A stretch of DNA of 64,000 nucleotides from Ignelater luminosus (Eukaryota; Arthropoda; Insecta; Coleoptera; Elateridae). The position numbers were made by a program, and so were the translations under genes. The notes below the pieces were generated by a model, which did not search any database, had not been told where the DNA came from, and was given only the letters and a program-made list of their open reading frames with translations. Shown piece by piece: positions 54,166 through 64,000 of the stretch. Position 1 is the stretch's first letter, and each line of letters opens with the position of its first letter. The DNA lies in NCBI GenBank assembly GCA_011009095.1, contig VTPC01000018.1:1-64000 (forward strand), given 5' to 3'.

Positions 54166-55915
54166 CAGAAGAGTCGTGGAAGTCCGGCAACTAAAAAACA
54201 AAGAACAAATAGCACTAGCTCCTAGACCAAGAGCCCTGTCATTGGCGGATGTGGAGATAGAAGAAGAATGAAACAAGACACAAAATAGGACGATATTGCA
54301 AAAAAAAGAGGATGATAAGACGAATGAAGCAAGAAAACTAATGAGCGAATATAAACGAACAAGAGTTGAAAGTGAATGTAAAGATGGATTGGAAGAATTA
54401 AAAAAAAATGCTACACAGACTAAACAATACCGTCAAAGAAATGATACAATTGGTAGATGCAAATTCTAATACGAAGACAGAAATTAAAAAACAGCTAAAA
54501 GGTTAAATGGACAGTCCACAGCACTCGACCGCAAATGGGAAACCATTGCAAAGCAAGCTGCGGGAACAAGTAAAACCAAAATGAGAATCCTGCCGGGGCA
54601 AACAAAGAGCATTGCCACACAAACGATCGAGGACACAAACGAAGACGCGGTTGAAAAAGGGAAAGAGAGGATCAAAACGGTGCTGGCATCGAACGAGGAA
54701 AACTTTGACCTATTAGCCAGTATAATAGACATGGAATGGCCAGAAGGTCTCTACAAAGCAACAAAGATAGAGAAAAGAAACATGGTGGAAACGAGCACAG
54801 AGAAAAATCTAGTGGTGATACTTGATCCTGATATAGGACCAGAGGACAAAAGGTTAAAATGGGTACTTATGAAATGCCCCGAAATAACAGAAATAATTAA
54901 GGAAGGACTCAGGGAAGAACAGATAGAATACGCTAGGAGTTCGATAAAGACAACGTTTAGCAAAAGTGAGGGTCGTGTCCACAAAACAAACACCACGTAC
55001 ATCATCCCATTTCGTGTAGACAACTAGGAAATGGACGATGTCCCGAAACTGTTTGAACTTATAAAGCAACTAAAAAAAGAAACGACGGAGCACGGAACAG
55101 AGAGATTGGTAATAACGGCTGTAGTAGAGAAGACAGGAGCGACAGCAACCAAATCGAAAGGATTGGGATCAGAGAAGGTCATCGTCAAAGCCGGCAGAAG
55201 AAGCTATGCAGACCCAGACCAGTAGCGTGGACGTAGAGAATATGGGAATCCCAATAAAGAACTTAAAGGAAACGATGCAGGGAGACCTGCTACTAGAAAT
55301 AACAGGTGAAAAAGGGAAATCAAATATCTTTGCGCAGGAGATTAAAAATAAAACACCGAACATGAACGTCGCAATTAAAAACGACGGGGTTACCATCCAT
55401 ATAAGCAACATAGACGCGGATCTGAATCCACAGCAGGTGAAAGAAAACAGAAGACATCATAAAAAATAGAATAGCAAATATGGATGACAATATAAAAGTA
55501 ACCTTATTGAGGCCAAGCAACAACGGCAGCCAGATAGCAACCGTGAAGATGAACAAAAAAGGTAGCGGAGGGCTAAGTTAAACTAAGCAAAATAAAGATA
55601 GGGTGGTCGTCGTGCCGTGTTAGATGCAGAGCAACAATAGTGCAATGTTCCAACTGTCTGGTCTTTGGACACAGATCCAGAAAGTGCAAGGGCCCAAACA
55701 GAAGGGAGACGTATATGAACTGCAACGAGTTAGAGCATAAAGCCAAAGTATGCTAAAATACGGCGTATTGTACTTCATGCGAATGTAAAGACCACAGGAC
55801 GGACTCTACAAAGTGCCCCAAATACAGAGAGATGATAAATAAAGCAAATAACAAGACCAGCCAGAAAGAAGGTGGAATCAGCAACACCAACTATGGCACT
55901 ACAATTACTAAAAAG
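54166..55915 (+). pseudogene. LINE-5 ORF1 (gag-like), R1 clade
   Basis: Starts at the junction with the env remnant. An N-terminal Lys/Glu-rich part (54166-54580) precedes the frame 54581-55027 (148 codons: LASIIDMEWPEGLYKATKIE, GPEDKRLKWVLM), then 55031-55225 and 55206-55469. The C-terminus has RNA-binding zinc knuckles: CSNCLVFGHRSRKC (about 55640-55680), a degraded second one (MNCNELEHKAKVC, then a stop), and CTSCECKDHRTDSTKC (about 55770-55815). Two or three knuckles at the end of ORF1 are typical of R1/TRAS/Waldo-like LINEs. It is broken by about four stops or shifts. Confidence 0.82.
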
Positions 55916-55920
55916 TAATA

Positions 55921-57100
55921 TTGATAGAAGCAGGCGGGGTGAGACATACACTAGCACTAATACAAGTGAACATAGGTAGACGTAGAGCAGTTCACTACCT
56001 GCTGCAAAACAAAGCGACTGGGTCTAAGGCAGATATAATAAGAATAATACAAGAACCGAACCAGAAGCTGGCTGAAGCGGCGGGATCGACCATGTTCAAA
56101 AGAGAAGATACAGCTATAGCCGTCTTGAACCAAAATCTGGCTATCTTCTTGGTAATGAAAGAAGGGGGATATGTAGGTGTAACCACAAAAAGCGGCACCT
56201 ACAAAAGCTGCAATATATATCTCCAAATAGTGGGACAGAAAAATTCGAGGCATGCCTAAATAAACTAGAAGATACTACCAGGGAAACCTATGGCCCCATA
56301 TTAGTTACGGGCGACTTTAATGCTCACACGGTTGTATGGGGTGACCATAAAGAGGACCAACGAGGTCGAATACTCCTAGAACGGGTGGAAACATATAACC
56401 TGACCGTTTGCAATGAGGGTAATACCCCACGTACGAAGTAGGCCAAAAGAAATCAATCGTCAATCTAACATTCGTCTCCCTAAAAATGCTAAACTTGATC
56501 AACAGCTGGGGGGTAGAAAAGAACGAGACAATGAGCGACTACAAATACATAGCCATAAAGATAAATATAAATAAGAATAGGACCCAAGCACTAAGCCAAA
56601 AGGGTGGTGTTACTACGAGAAAGGCGAAGGGAAGATAGTAGCGAAAGTACACAACAGACTGTACGTAAATGCGCCGACAAATTATGTAGAATTAATCAAC
56701 TACGCCAAGATTGCAAAAGAAAAAAATAAAAAACAAAAATTCCTACTGGTGGAACGAAGAAATAGCGAAAGCTAGAAAAACATGCATTGCAAAGAGGTGG
56801 GAGCTGACTAGAGAAAGAAGAAAGCAAGGCCGACAAGCGGAAAATTGTGACTAGCAGGCAAAAGTAAAAGTAGAAGAACTGAAAGAGGAATACAAAACCG
56901 CCAGAAAAAAATTAAAAGCAGAGATCGAGCGCTCGAGAGAAAGCCATTGGGAGCGCATATGCTCCGAAATTGACTCAGATGTATGATGAAGAGGCTATAA
57001 AGTAGCGATCAAATACCTAAAGATTAGGCAGCAGAGTAAGATCCCGCTAGATAAAATAAAAGAAACATGCAATAAGATATTCCCTAAGCAAGACGATGTG
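55921..57100 (+). pseudogene. LINE-5 ORF2 endonuclease domain
   Basis: AP-type endonuclease: LIQVNIGRRRAVHYLL and IIRIIQEPNQKL (55950-56070), VTGDFNAHTVVWGDHK at about 56303-56350 with its Asp and Asn intact, then SIVNLTFVS (about 56455-56490; Asp to Asn at the conserved position) and the last block SDYKYIAI (56534-56557), where the catalytic His of SDH is Tyr. The linker to RT (56640-57100) contains basic helical sequence with several stops. ORF1 and ORF2 are nearly contiguous, as in R1 elements. Confidence 0.82.
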
Positions 57101-58070
57101 ATATGGAACAGGCAGGGAAATTGAGGACTGATAGAAATTACAAAGGAAGAAGTAGAAGAAGCCGGGAAAAGAATAAGAAGCAAGGGCCGAACCAAGTACC
57201 TGGGGAGGTCATCAAATTTATTACTAAGGAAGATCCCCGGTTACTAAGGGACGTGTACAACAAACTGCTGGAAAAGAGAAGAAAACGGATGAAGAACAGG
57301 CCTATAGACCACTGTGTCTGTAGGACACACTAGGAAAACTGTATGAACACATAATAAAAGGAAGACTGGACCAAGAATTACAGCAGAAAGAGAGTCTCTC
57401 AAACAGACAATATGGTTTCAGAAAAGGGAAATCAACAATAGAAGCCATAAGAGAGGTGGTAAATATAGCAGTAACAGCCAGGGCAGAGACCAGACACACA
57501 AGGAAGCTTTGTGTGTTGGTCACTGTAGATGTGAGAGTTGGTCGGGGATTATAGCAGAGCTAGAAAGAAGAGAAATCTCCTACTACTTAATAAACACAAT
57601 AAAAAGCTATCTGCAAGATAATCACTGAAGATTGCGAGAGCAAAAGCGAAGAAATCCAAATTAACGGCGGAGTCCCGCAAGGATCAGTGCTGGGGCCTAT
57701 TCTGTGGAATATAGTTTATCATGGCGTACTGAAAATGTCAGTACCAGAAGGAGTGGCGCTACACGCCTTCGCCGATGACCTGGCAGTAATAGTAATTGCC
57801 AAGGAAGAAAATGAACTACAAAGAAAAACAAACGAAGTGTTAAAGTCAATAAATGTACGGATAACGAATAATAAACTAGAAGTGGCCCCAGAGAAAACAG
57901 AGGCCGTACTATTCAACGGAATGCGAGTGGTATCACCAAGAAGCTTAAACATAAGGGGGGGGGAATATTGAATTCAAAAACGAAGTTGAATATCTAGAAG
58001 TGATACTGGATAAAAACATAAGCTTTAAAGAGCACATAAAACAAGCCGCAAATAAAGCGGAGTAATTAAC
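57101..58070 (+). pseudogene. LINE-5 ORF2 reverse transcriptase domain
   Basis: RT blocks in changing frames: GPNQVPGEVIKFI (57185-57225), YRPLCLLDTLGKLYE (57300-57345), RQYGFRKGKSTIEAI (57405-57450), VTVDVR (57520-57535), GGVPQGSVLGPILWN at about 57666-57711 and LHAFADDLAVIVIAKEE at 57759-57810 with both catalytic Asp. Then comes NNKLEVAPEKTEAVLFNG (57865-57920). The palm motifs are intact in the 94-codon frame 57687-57971. A run of G near 57953-57962 causes a frameshift. Confidence 0.85.
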
Positions 58071-58960
58071 GAGTGCCCTAGGCAGACTAATGCATGGCAC
58101 AAGAGGAACACAAACAAAAGCGAGGCAAATGGTGGCATCGGTGGCACATTCAAAGATGTAATATACAGCACCGGTGTGGGTCAGCGGACTCAATATTGGA
58201 AGGAACTGCAACATGCTGCAGAAAGTGCAGAGAAAACTAGCAATCAAAATAAGCGGAGCGTACCGCACAGTATCTAGAGAAGCCATTTTAGTCATTACGG
58301 GGCTGATTTCAACAGAATTACTGGTCAAAGAACGCAAAGAACTACACGAGACGGAAGCAGGAAGGAAGCCGGAATACGCACGGTTGAAAGTGGCATTCTA
58401 AGTGGGAACAGAATCATAATAAAGGAAAATGGACCAAAAGATTGATCCTGAATATCTGAAGATGGATAAATAAGAAGCACGGGGGAATAGGGTTTTATAT
58501 AACCCAAGTACTCACAGGATATGGAAGCTTTGGGGTATACCTGAACGCAATAAAAAAGAAGGAATCAAAAGAATGTGCCCTCTGCAGGCATAGTCCAGAC
58601 GATGTCGAGCACGTCTTACACGAATGTGACAAATGGCACCGAGAACGTAGCCAAGTGCAAACCGAAATAGCAGAACAGTTAACACCAGAGAATACCATCG
58701 CACAAATGCTGGAAAGCCAAAATAAGTAGGACCTTATTTCCGGGCACCTCAAAAAAGTCATGGCGACGCGAATGAAGGCAGGAGGAGAGGCAGAGAAATA
58801 AAAAAAAATACAAATGTGAGTAACACCAAACAACCACAGATGGGCAGAACCAATACAAGTGGGTTTTCCTGCGCACCAATACACTTGGCAAGGAAGGAGG
58901 TTTCAGTCCGTAGGATATTGACATGACTTGTACAGTCGGGCATGCCACAACGTACGGGCG
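58071..58960 (+). pseudogene. LINE-5 ORF2 C-terminus with CCHC finger and 3' end
   Basis: The frame 58174-58401 carries APVWVSGLNIGR-like thumb sequence and QRKLAIKISGAYRTVSREAI, characteristic of R1-type ORF2. Another frame gives the terminal CCHC finger CALCRHSPDDVEHVLHECDK at about 58575-58635, a normal end of R1-clade ORF2. A TAG follows at about 58726. The remaining 230 bp are 3' untranslated DNA; the exact 3' end (near 58960) and any target duplication could not be found. Confidence 0.78.
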
Positions 58961-60509
58961 TAAAAAAAGTTATTTTTGACATCTTTTATAACAAAGCATT
59001 CTTTGTAACGAATATTGTTCTTAAAGAGAATCAAAGTACTTTAAAAGTATATGACTGTGGTTGTAATTTTCTTAAAGTCAATGCCACCGATAGCTGTTTT
59101 ACTAGTCAAATTGGTTATTTATCTAAACTTTTTTATTTTCTGGTTTCTAATTTTCTAGAAGCCAGGTGCTCCAATCAGCGGAGAATTCTGTCGTCTGAGT
59201 TTATTAAAAATTTGTTATTGTGCTGGCGAGGATCGATACTTGTTAATTATTCTTCTTGCGCAATGTACAAGGTATTAGTAGCCAACTAACGTAACATCTT
59301 GAGCAACAAAATTTGTTCTGCTCATTGCAATCTAGTTTTTGTCATAAAGATCAGCAATACCTGCGTAAAAAATAAAAATGATTACGTCAATAAAATATAA
59401 ATAAAATTTAATATTTTGTTTAATAATAGTACAGAACATGTTTGCTTTCTTTCTATTTTTGGAAAACCCAAATCAAATTAGAGAATGACATTTCTGAACT
59501 ATATTAAGATACTAAAACCCCTCATAACATTTTCAAACTTAATCCTAGCAACAAACGAGAAAGTTTTATTAATAAATTCTCTTCTGGATATTTTGGTTAA
59601 CGTAAAACATCATTAATCACGATGAGGCAATATTACATGCAATAATTTGGCTTCATTATCGGCAAATTATTTCGTTTAAATAATTTCGTTTTTTAATTGA
59701 GTTATTTAAATATGATTAATTGAAAGTGATAAAGAGGCTCCTTTCATAAAATAATATACGGAATTTAATTTTTTTAGAAGAGATGGAATTTAATATTTAA
59801 CGTTCTGGGATGTTTGTGGTGGTTTCTAAAGGTGATGTTATCGCGCTGCCTAAAATTATGTTGTGTATATTTTTGGATTTAATTATACGGCTTCTCTGGT
59901 TAAATTATGGTGCAATAATGTTTTATATTTATATCTGAAGAATTAATTTGAAGGAAAGAATATTCGAAATCGAATACAAGTTTTCTGCTTCTGATTACAA
60001 CAATAAATTAATCGGTTTGAAAGAAGATACTTACACTTAAATGCAATAATAGTTGTCTGTAATAAAAGTTTATGAATTAATACAAAGCATCAAATTCATT
60101 TATTATTATATCTACCTCTTATTAGGTTTCACTTTTTAATTATTATTAGCACGGAATCACGTTAAGCTCACATTAAGTGACGTAACCTTGAATTTTATGA
60201 ACTTTTCGCTATAAATAATTTTCCTCAAGTTCTTGAAAGTTTTACTTAAGTTCTAAGGTTTGCAACAAACTACTTTTTCTATATATTACCTAACGCAAAC
60301 ATTGTGTTGTAGATTTTCAGAAGAAGTAATTTAATTATTGCAAATTTACGTGGTTGTTGCTGCACTAAGTTGGCGATTTCTTTTAGACATCGCTTTAAAA
60401 AGATTTATTTCTATTTCAAAATTGCTTTGGCCAGTACTTCACTTGAATCAAACTGTAATCTTTGGACTTCTTTCTTCGTCAGACAATTTGGCATTCGATG
60501 CTTACACAC
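58961..60509. other. Non-coding DNA
   Basis: A plus frame at 58942-59289 (115 codons, several Cys and three N-glycosylation-like sites) has no recognisable domain and no signal peptide; its relation to the env remnant is unproven. The rest is AT-rich without features. Confidence 0.4.
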
Positions 60510-60512
60510 TAA

Positions 60513-61111
60513 AGCCGAGTTGATACGCGACGTACGCGCCCCGACCGTGATCCACGAATTCGTGAATCACTACTCATGTAAACTATTGATTCGTAAAATA
60601 TGAAGATGACGTTTTGGCTTACGAATCAGTTTCGTTTGGGTCGTGGCATCAAACGTGTTTGATTCTTCAGTCGTGAGAAAGCATTTTTATCTCGTATCAG
60701 CAGTGGTGTTTTGTAGATATTTTTTAATATAATCAAAATGAGTACACCAAATAACGAAAATCGTCTTCCGACGTTTTTAACACTTTTCTAAAGTCTTCAG
60801 GATACTCATTCTTTTTCTAGTTAGTTCTTTTGTTAGAGATGTTCTTATTCGATCAAGCCATTTTCTTACTCACCATTTTCTCTGCTCTTTTTTCTTTGCT
60901 TTGTTACTACTTGTGGAGCTAACAATTCGGACATTACGATACACATGCTTCAGCTACCATCGAGTTCATTTTCACGACTGCAAATAGGATCTGATGGGCT
61001 TCATGTAAACCCTTTCACGAAAATCACGATTTTTTGATCGTGAAATCACGACTTTGTATCTAACGAATTTGGGGATCACGGTCGTGGCGTACGTCCCGTG
61101 TCAACTCTGCT
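60513..61111 (-). mobile_element. PIF/Harbinger internal-deletion derivative
   Basis: A 599-bp element. The ends are inverted: AGCCGAGTTGATACGCGACG on the left, and the complement of the right end reads AGCAGAGTTGACACGGGACG; similarity extends about 40 bp (to CGACCGTGATCC). Both sides are flanked by TAA (60510-60512 and 61112-61114), the 3-bp duplication of PIF/Harbinger elements. Inside, the minus strand retains a transposase N-terminus (VRKWLDRIRTSLTKELTRKR, then EDFRKVLKTSEDDFRYLV) at about 60745-60905 over two frames. The rest of the transposase and the MADF/Myb-like gene are deleted, so it is a non-autonomous, MITE-size derivative. Confidence 0.82.
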
Positions 61112-61114
61112 TAA

Positions 61115-61727
61115 ATCGTCGTCATTTATGCTCTGAGACTGTTTCAGGTTTTTTTTGCATTGTTCTATAAATGGAATCACTCCCCCTAGCAAAGTTGTTT
61201 TTCTTTCTAGAATTACAGTACCACTAGAAAGAGAAAGCATTTGATTATCTCTAGTGAAAACTTAGCCTGAACAATTCAAAGTTAAAAACAATCATCTCAA
61301 GAAACACAGCATAAGAATTTACGCCAACCAATTCTTTTCTTCCCATCCAGTATATCGTATCATGGAATCTTCAACAAATCTTCCTATTTTAAACATTTTG
61401 TGCGCACCCTCCACCGGCAACTACCCGTTCGGCCGAGTCGAGAGTGCGCGAACACTGTATAGTATAAATACCACTGTAAGGCTCTTGCAGCCCTCTCTTG
61501 CTTTTTTGTTTTCGATCGTTGTATTTAAAGTAGTGTTAACTTTTGTACACTTGTAAAAACCAATCAAATTACAAACGCAATGGAACAAAATACACTGAGC
61601 CTCCGAACCTGATACGAATCTTAAAAAACGTTACGAGCACGTGTCCCAGGGCAGCACATCAATAAGTCATCAACGTCCATCAGCATCATGGAAAGAAGTA
61701 AGACGATGAAAAGAACATATTCTGGCA
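61115..61727 (+). promoter_or_regulatory. Possible LTR/promoter segment with TATA box
   Basis: Non-coding. A short GC-rich stretch at 61400-61450 has GTGCGCACC and GAGAGTGCGCGAAC half-sites, followed by TATAAATA at 61463-61470 and a pyrimidine-rich start region. This is the layout of an LTR or a host core promoter. Its orientation (plus) does not fit the minus-strand integrase to its right. Confidence 0.3.
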
Positions 61728-62545
61728 TCAAAAAGTATCCCATAATCTATGATCATTTTTAATGATGTCGGTTCGCTCAGTGGGATTAACCTGAGATAAA
61801 TGACGGGCACTATACCATAAACTTACCTTATAACTGGCTATCAGACTTGTAAACTGTGTGTTCTTAAGAATCTGGGCATTATCACGCAAAATAGTTCGCG
61901 GTACTCCAAAAATTAAAAAGACATTCTGTTCAAGAAACTTGATTATAGAAGCAGCGGTAGCATTAGGTAAGGGTTTAACTAATACATACTTAGTAAACCA
62001 ATCAGTTACAACAAGTAATTGGGTATTTCTCTTTTTAGAACGAGAAAACGGACCCGTAAAATCGATAGATATAATTTGAAAGGAGATGCTAATATTCTTA
62101 TAATGTCCCATTAGACCAACCCGGGCAACATTAAGGGCTTTATGTGCACCACACACCTGACAATTAGACACATATTTCCTAATAGAAAGGAACATTTTAG
62201 ACCAATAATAAAATTCACTAATACGAGATAATGTTTTGGCAATACCAAAATGGCCTGAGGTAAGTTCGTCATAAAACTTAGAAAATGATAGCAATACGAT
62301 TTTCTGTTGGAACTACTCTTTTCCAATCAATAGCGTTAGCAACAACACCCGTCATAGCTTTACCGTGCTTGTAAAGGATTTCACCCTTTACAATAAAATT
62401 GGGAAAATGGTCAGGATCAGAAGAGACCTTATTAACCATTTGTTTATATCATTCGTCAGGAATTAACTCGGATGAATGCAAGAGATTAACCGAACACAAA
62501 AATAATCAGCAGGTACATTCGAAGAACCTTAAGATCAAAGTCAAA
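61728..62545 (-). pseudogene. Gypsy-3 integrase
   Basis: The minus-strand frame 61728-62294 (188 codons) contains the HHCC module (DELTSGHFGIAKTLSRI, CQVCGAHK) and the DDE core: ISIDFTGPF (Asp, about 62065), RTILRDNAQIL (Asp, about 61890) and NPTERTDI (Glu, about 61770). Upstream, another frame carries NFIVKGEILYKHGKAM-like sequence (62330-62440) and the end of the tether to about 62545. The type is that of K02A2.6/Osvaldo-like Ty3/gypsy polyproteins, different from Gypsy-1 and -2. All catalytic acids are intact, but the C-terminus is lost. Confidence 0.82.
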
Positions 62546-62696
62546 TTTACTGGAAGTTGTAAATGGAACGTTAACTACAGTATTATACAGCTTTTAGACA
62601 TCCTAACTTTTGTTAAGATTAAATCTAGGCTTGGTGAAATAGACAGTTTATTTTGCTACATACCCTTATTATAAGTATAAGAAAACATCACAAATT

Positions 62697-62952
62697 TGTA
62701 ATCAAGATGTGTGATTACACACATTTCACGTAATATGAAAGACTAATGGTTTCTATGTGATTCTCCGGTCAACTATAAATGATACCAGCGCCGTATATGT
62801 GCAGTTTAGCATAATTCGCAAAAAAGGTCTGTTAGATAGATCTAGTAGTCATTAATAAAATAATACCAAATGGGTAGAATCTAAAAATAAAAGATTGATA
62901 TTACATGTTCTGTAACATTAAATATAAATAAAGTTATTCTTAAAATCCAAAC
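62697..62952 (+). repeat. Gypsy-4 5' LTR (candidate)
   Basis: It lies directly left of a primer site, ends in CAAACA at 62952, contains a TATA-like ACTATAAATG at about 62775 and an AATAAA-like signal at about 62928. The left end is uncertain (a TG at 62697 or 62709). Confidence 0.45.
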
Positions 62953-62953
62953 A

Positions 62954-62970
62954 TGGTGTCAGATGTAAAA
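62954..62970 (+). other. Gypsy-4 primer binding site
   Basis: TGGTGTCAGATGTAAAA starts two bases after the presumed LTR end. TGGTGTCAG is the beginning of a primer site common in Ty3/gypsy elements. Gag begins 44 bp downstream, a consistent spacing. Confidence 0.6.
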
Positions 62971-63013
62971 ACGGAATAGATACATACGTAATAGAGCAAG
63001 AAGAATATTAAAG

Positions 63014-63770
63014 ATGGATGGAAATTTCAATAAGTCTGGTAAATTTATATGTGATGGAGAAGCAGCCAACTGGCGTAGATCTAAAGAAGATTTTGAGACG
63101 TACGTGATGGCAACAGGATATACAGACAAGCCAGATGAAACTAAAATTGCAGTTTTTCTAAATATAGCAGGTGAAGAAGCTAGAGACATATTCAAACTGC
63201 TTGGATTGAAGGAAAAAGAGAAGAAGTAATACGAAATAGTCTTGCAAGCATTCAAAAAACACTGTATCCCAAGGAAATATATAATTTATGAAAGTTTTAT
63301 GTTCTTTTTTAGGGAACAGCAACAATGCAAAACTTTTGAACATTTCTTAAGAGACCTTAGGATCATGGAAGAATTATAAATTCGGAGAACAAGAAAGCAG
63401 GATGATACGTGACAAAATTGTTGTGGGAGTAAATGATATAGCTTTACAAGAGAGACTTTTAAGAATTTCTGATTTGTACTTGACTGCAGCAGTAAATCTG
63501 TGTAAAGCAGCAGAAGCTGGAAATGTGCAAATTAAATGTATACAAAGTAAAACATCATCTGTTTCAGCTGTCACTATGACATCTCAAGAAAAGTCAAAAT
63601 TTCATAAGAAACTATGTTCTAAGTGTAACAAATATCATAAATGGGGAGAATGTCCTGATTTTGGGAAGGTTTGTCTGCTTTGCAATAACAGAAATCATTT
63701 TGCAGGGGTATGCAAGCAAAAAAAAAGCAATATGAAAATGCTCAAGGTAGACCAATAAATAGGAAAATTA
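63014..63770 (+). pseudogene. Gypsy-4 gag with zinc knuckles
   Basis: From ATG 63014: MDGNFNKSGKF, NWRRSKEDFETYVMATGY, AVFLNIAGEEARDIFKLLG, a stop at 63227, then the same frame to about 63380 (FEHFLRDLRIMEE). A frame change leads to 63402-63758 (MIRDKIVVGVNDIALQERLL, LYLTAAVNLCKAAE), with the nucleocapsid CSKCNKYHKWGEC and CLLCNNRNHFAGVC (63617-63714), two zinc knuckles with a CX2CX3-4HX4C pattern. Gag would coat the RNA. One stop and one shift suggest a younger copy than the other retroelements here. Confidence 0.85.
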
Positions 63771-64000
63771 AAGTTGGAGAGATTGCGCAAAAGGAAGAAG
63801 AAAGTGAAAAAGAAGTTCTTCAGTTGGACTATAGTGAAAATGGAAGTACTGAAACTATAAATGAGGTAAATGGAATAGTTACTAAAACAAAGCATTCGAT
63901 GGAAACTCTCAAAATAAAAAGCATAATTTCGATACCTTTCAAGTTAGATGCTGGTTCTGTTTGTAGCATATTGCCCGGTAAAAGATTTTGAAAAACTGAA
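63771..64000 (+). pseudogene. Gypsy-4 protease start, cut by the window end
   Basis: The frame 63710-63991 follows gag with an acidic linker and reaches SIISIPFKLDAGSVCSILP at about 63926-63980. The aspartic-protease active site reads DAG rather than DTG/DSG. A stop follows at 63989-63991. The rest of pol lies beyond the window. Confidence 0.7.

Noticed and set aside
58942-59289. 115-codon frame considered as the continuation of Gypsy-2 env
   Set aside because: Cys and N-glycosylation-like sites are present, but there is no recognisable env motif or transmembrane segment.
1-64000. CRISPR arrays, tRNA or rRNA genes, bacterial operons
   Set aside because: No regular direct-repeat array, no A-box/B-box pair or cloverleaf, and no Shine-Dalgarno-linked gene clusters were seen on either strand.

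Overview
The window is a stretch of eukaryotic, almost certainly insect, genomic DNA that works as a graveyard of transposable elements. The evidence is AT-rich intergenic DNA, no compact host genes, a 400-N assembly gap, and a mix typical of arthropods: BEL/Pao and env-carrying Ty3/gypsy retrotransposons, R1-type and endonuclease-RT LINEs, mariner, piggyBac, PIF/Harbinger, pogo and a probable Transib. The order of insect cannot be fixed from the sequence. I found no host gene that I can name, no tRNA or rRNA, and no CRISPR or bacterial feature. Nearly every coding region is a pseudogene broken by stops, frameshifts and deletions.

Layout, left to right. 1-5460: Gypsy-1 (+) with gag, protease, RT, RNase H, integrase, a short env remnant and an LTR-like 3' block. 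7140-13460: BEL-A (-), split by three insertions: LINE-1 (7223-8064, with a 12-bp target duplication), a mariner (about 9380-10225) and a piggyBac-like element (about 10290-12300). 14128-15628: a transposase related to Transib/RAG1. 15630-21670: non-coding DNA. 21680-25390: a GC-rich repeat block followed by LINE-2 (+). 25620-26070: the N-terminus of a multi-domain zinc-finger protein. 28905-38500: BEL-B (+), whose protease gene carries a hairpin MITE and whose integrase is interrupted by a 4.7-kb DNA element (32734-37469). 42440-46342: LINE-3 (-), LINE-4 (+), BEL-C (+) and a pogo-like HTH fragment. 46686-47085: gap. 50152-54165: Gypsy-2 (+) with a tRNA-Ser-type primer site and an env remnant. 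54166-58960: LINE-5 of the R1 clade (+), apparently inserted in that env. 60513-61111: an internally deleted PIF/Harbinger element with TIRs and TAA duplications. 61728-62545: Gypsy-3 integrase (-). 62697-64000: 5' end of Gypsy-4 (+; LTR, primer site, gag, start of protease), running off the window.

The strongest candidate for something little described is the 4.7-kb element at 32734-37469. It has imperfect terminal inverted repeats of about 435 bp and a single reverse-strand gene of about 1,100 codons. Its decayed product shows N-terminal CxxC fingers, an acidic motif pair resembling a PIN/XPG-type nuclease, and a C-terminal cysteine-rich motif resembling CXC/tesmin. Its stop codon lies at the inner edge of one TIR. 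A second N-terminal copy at 25620-26070 shows that it is dispersed. The nesting order (BEL first, then LINE or DNA elements inside it) gives a relative chronology for several families.
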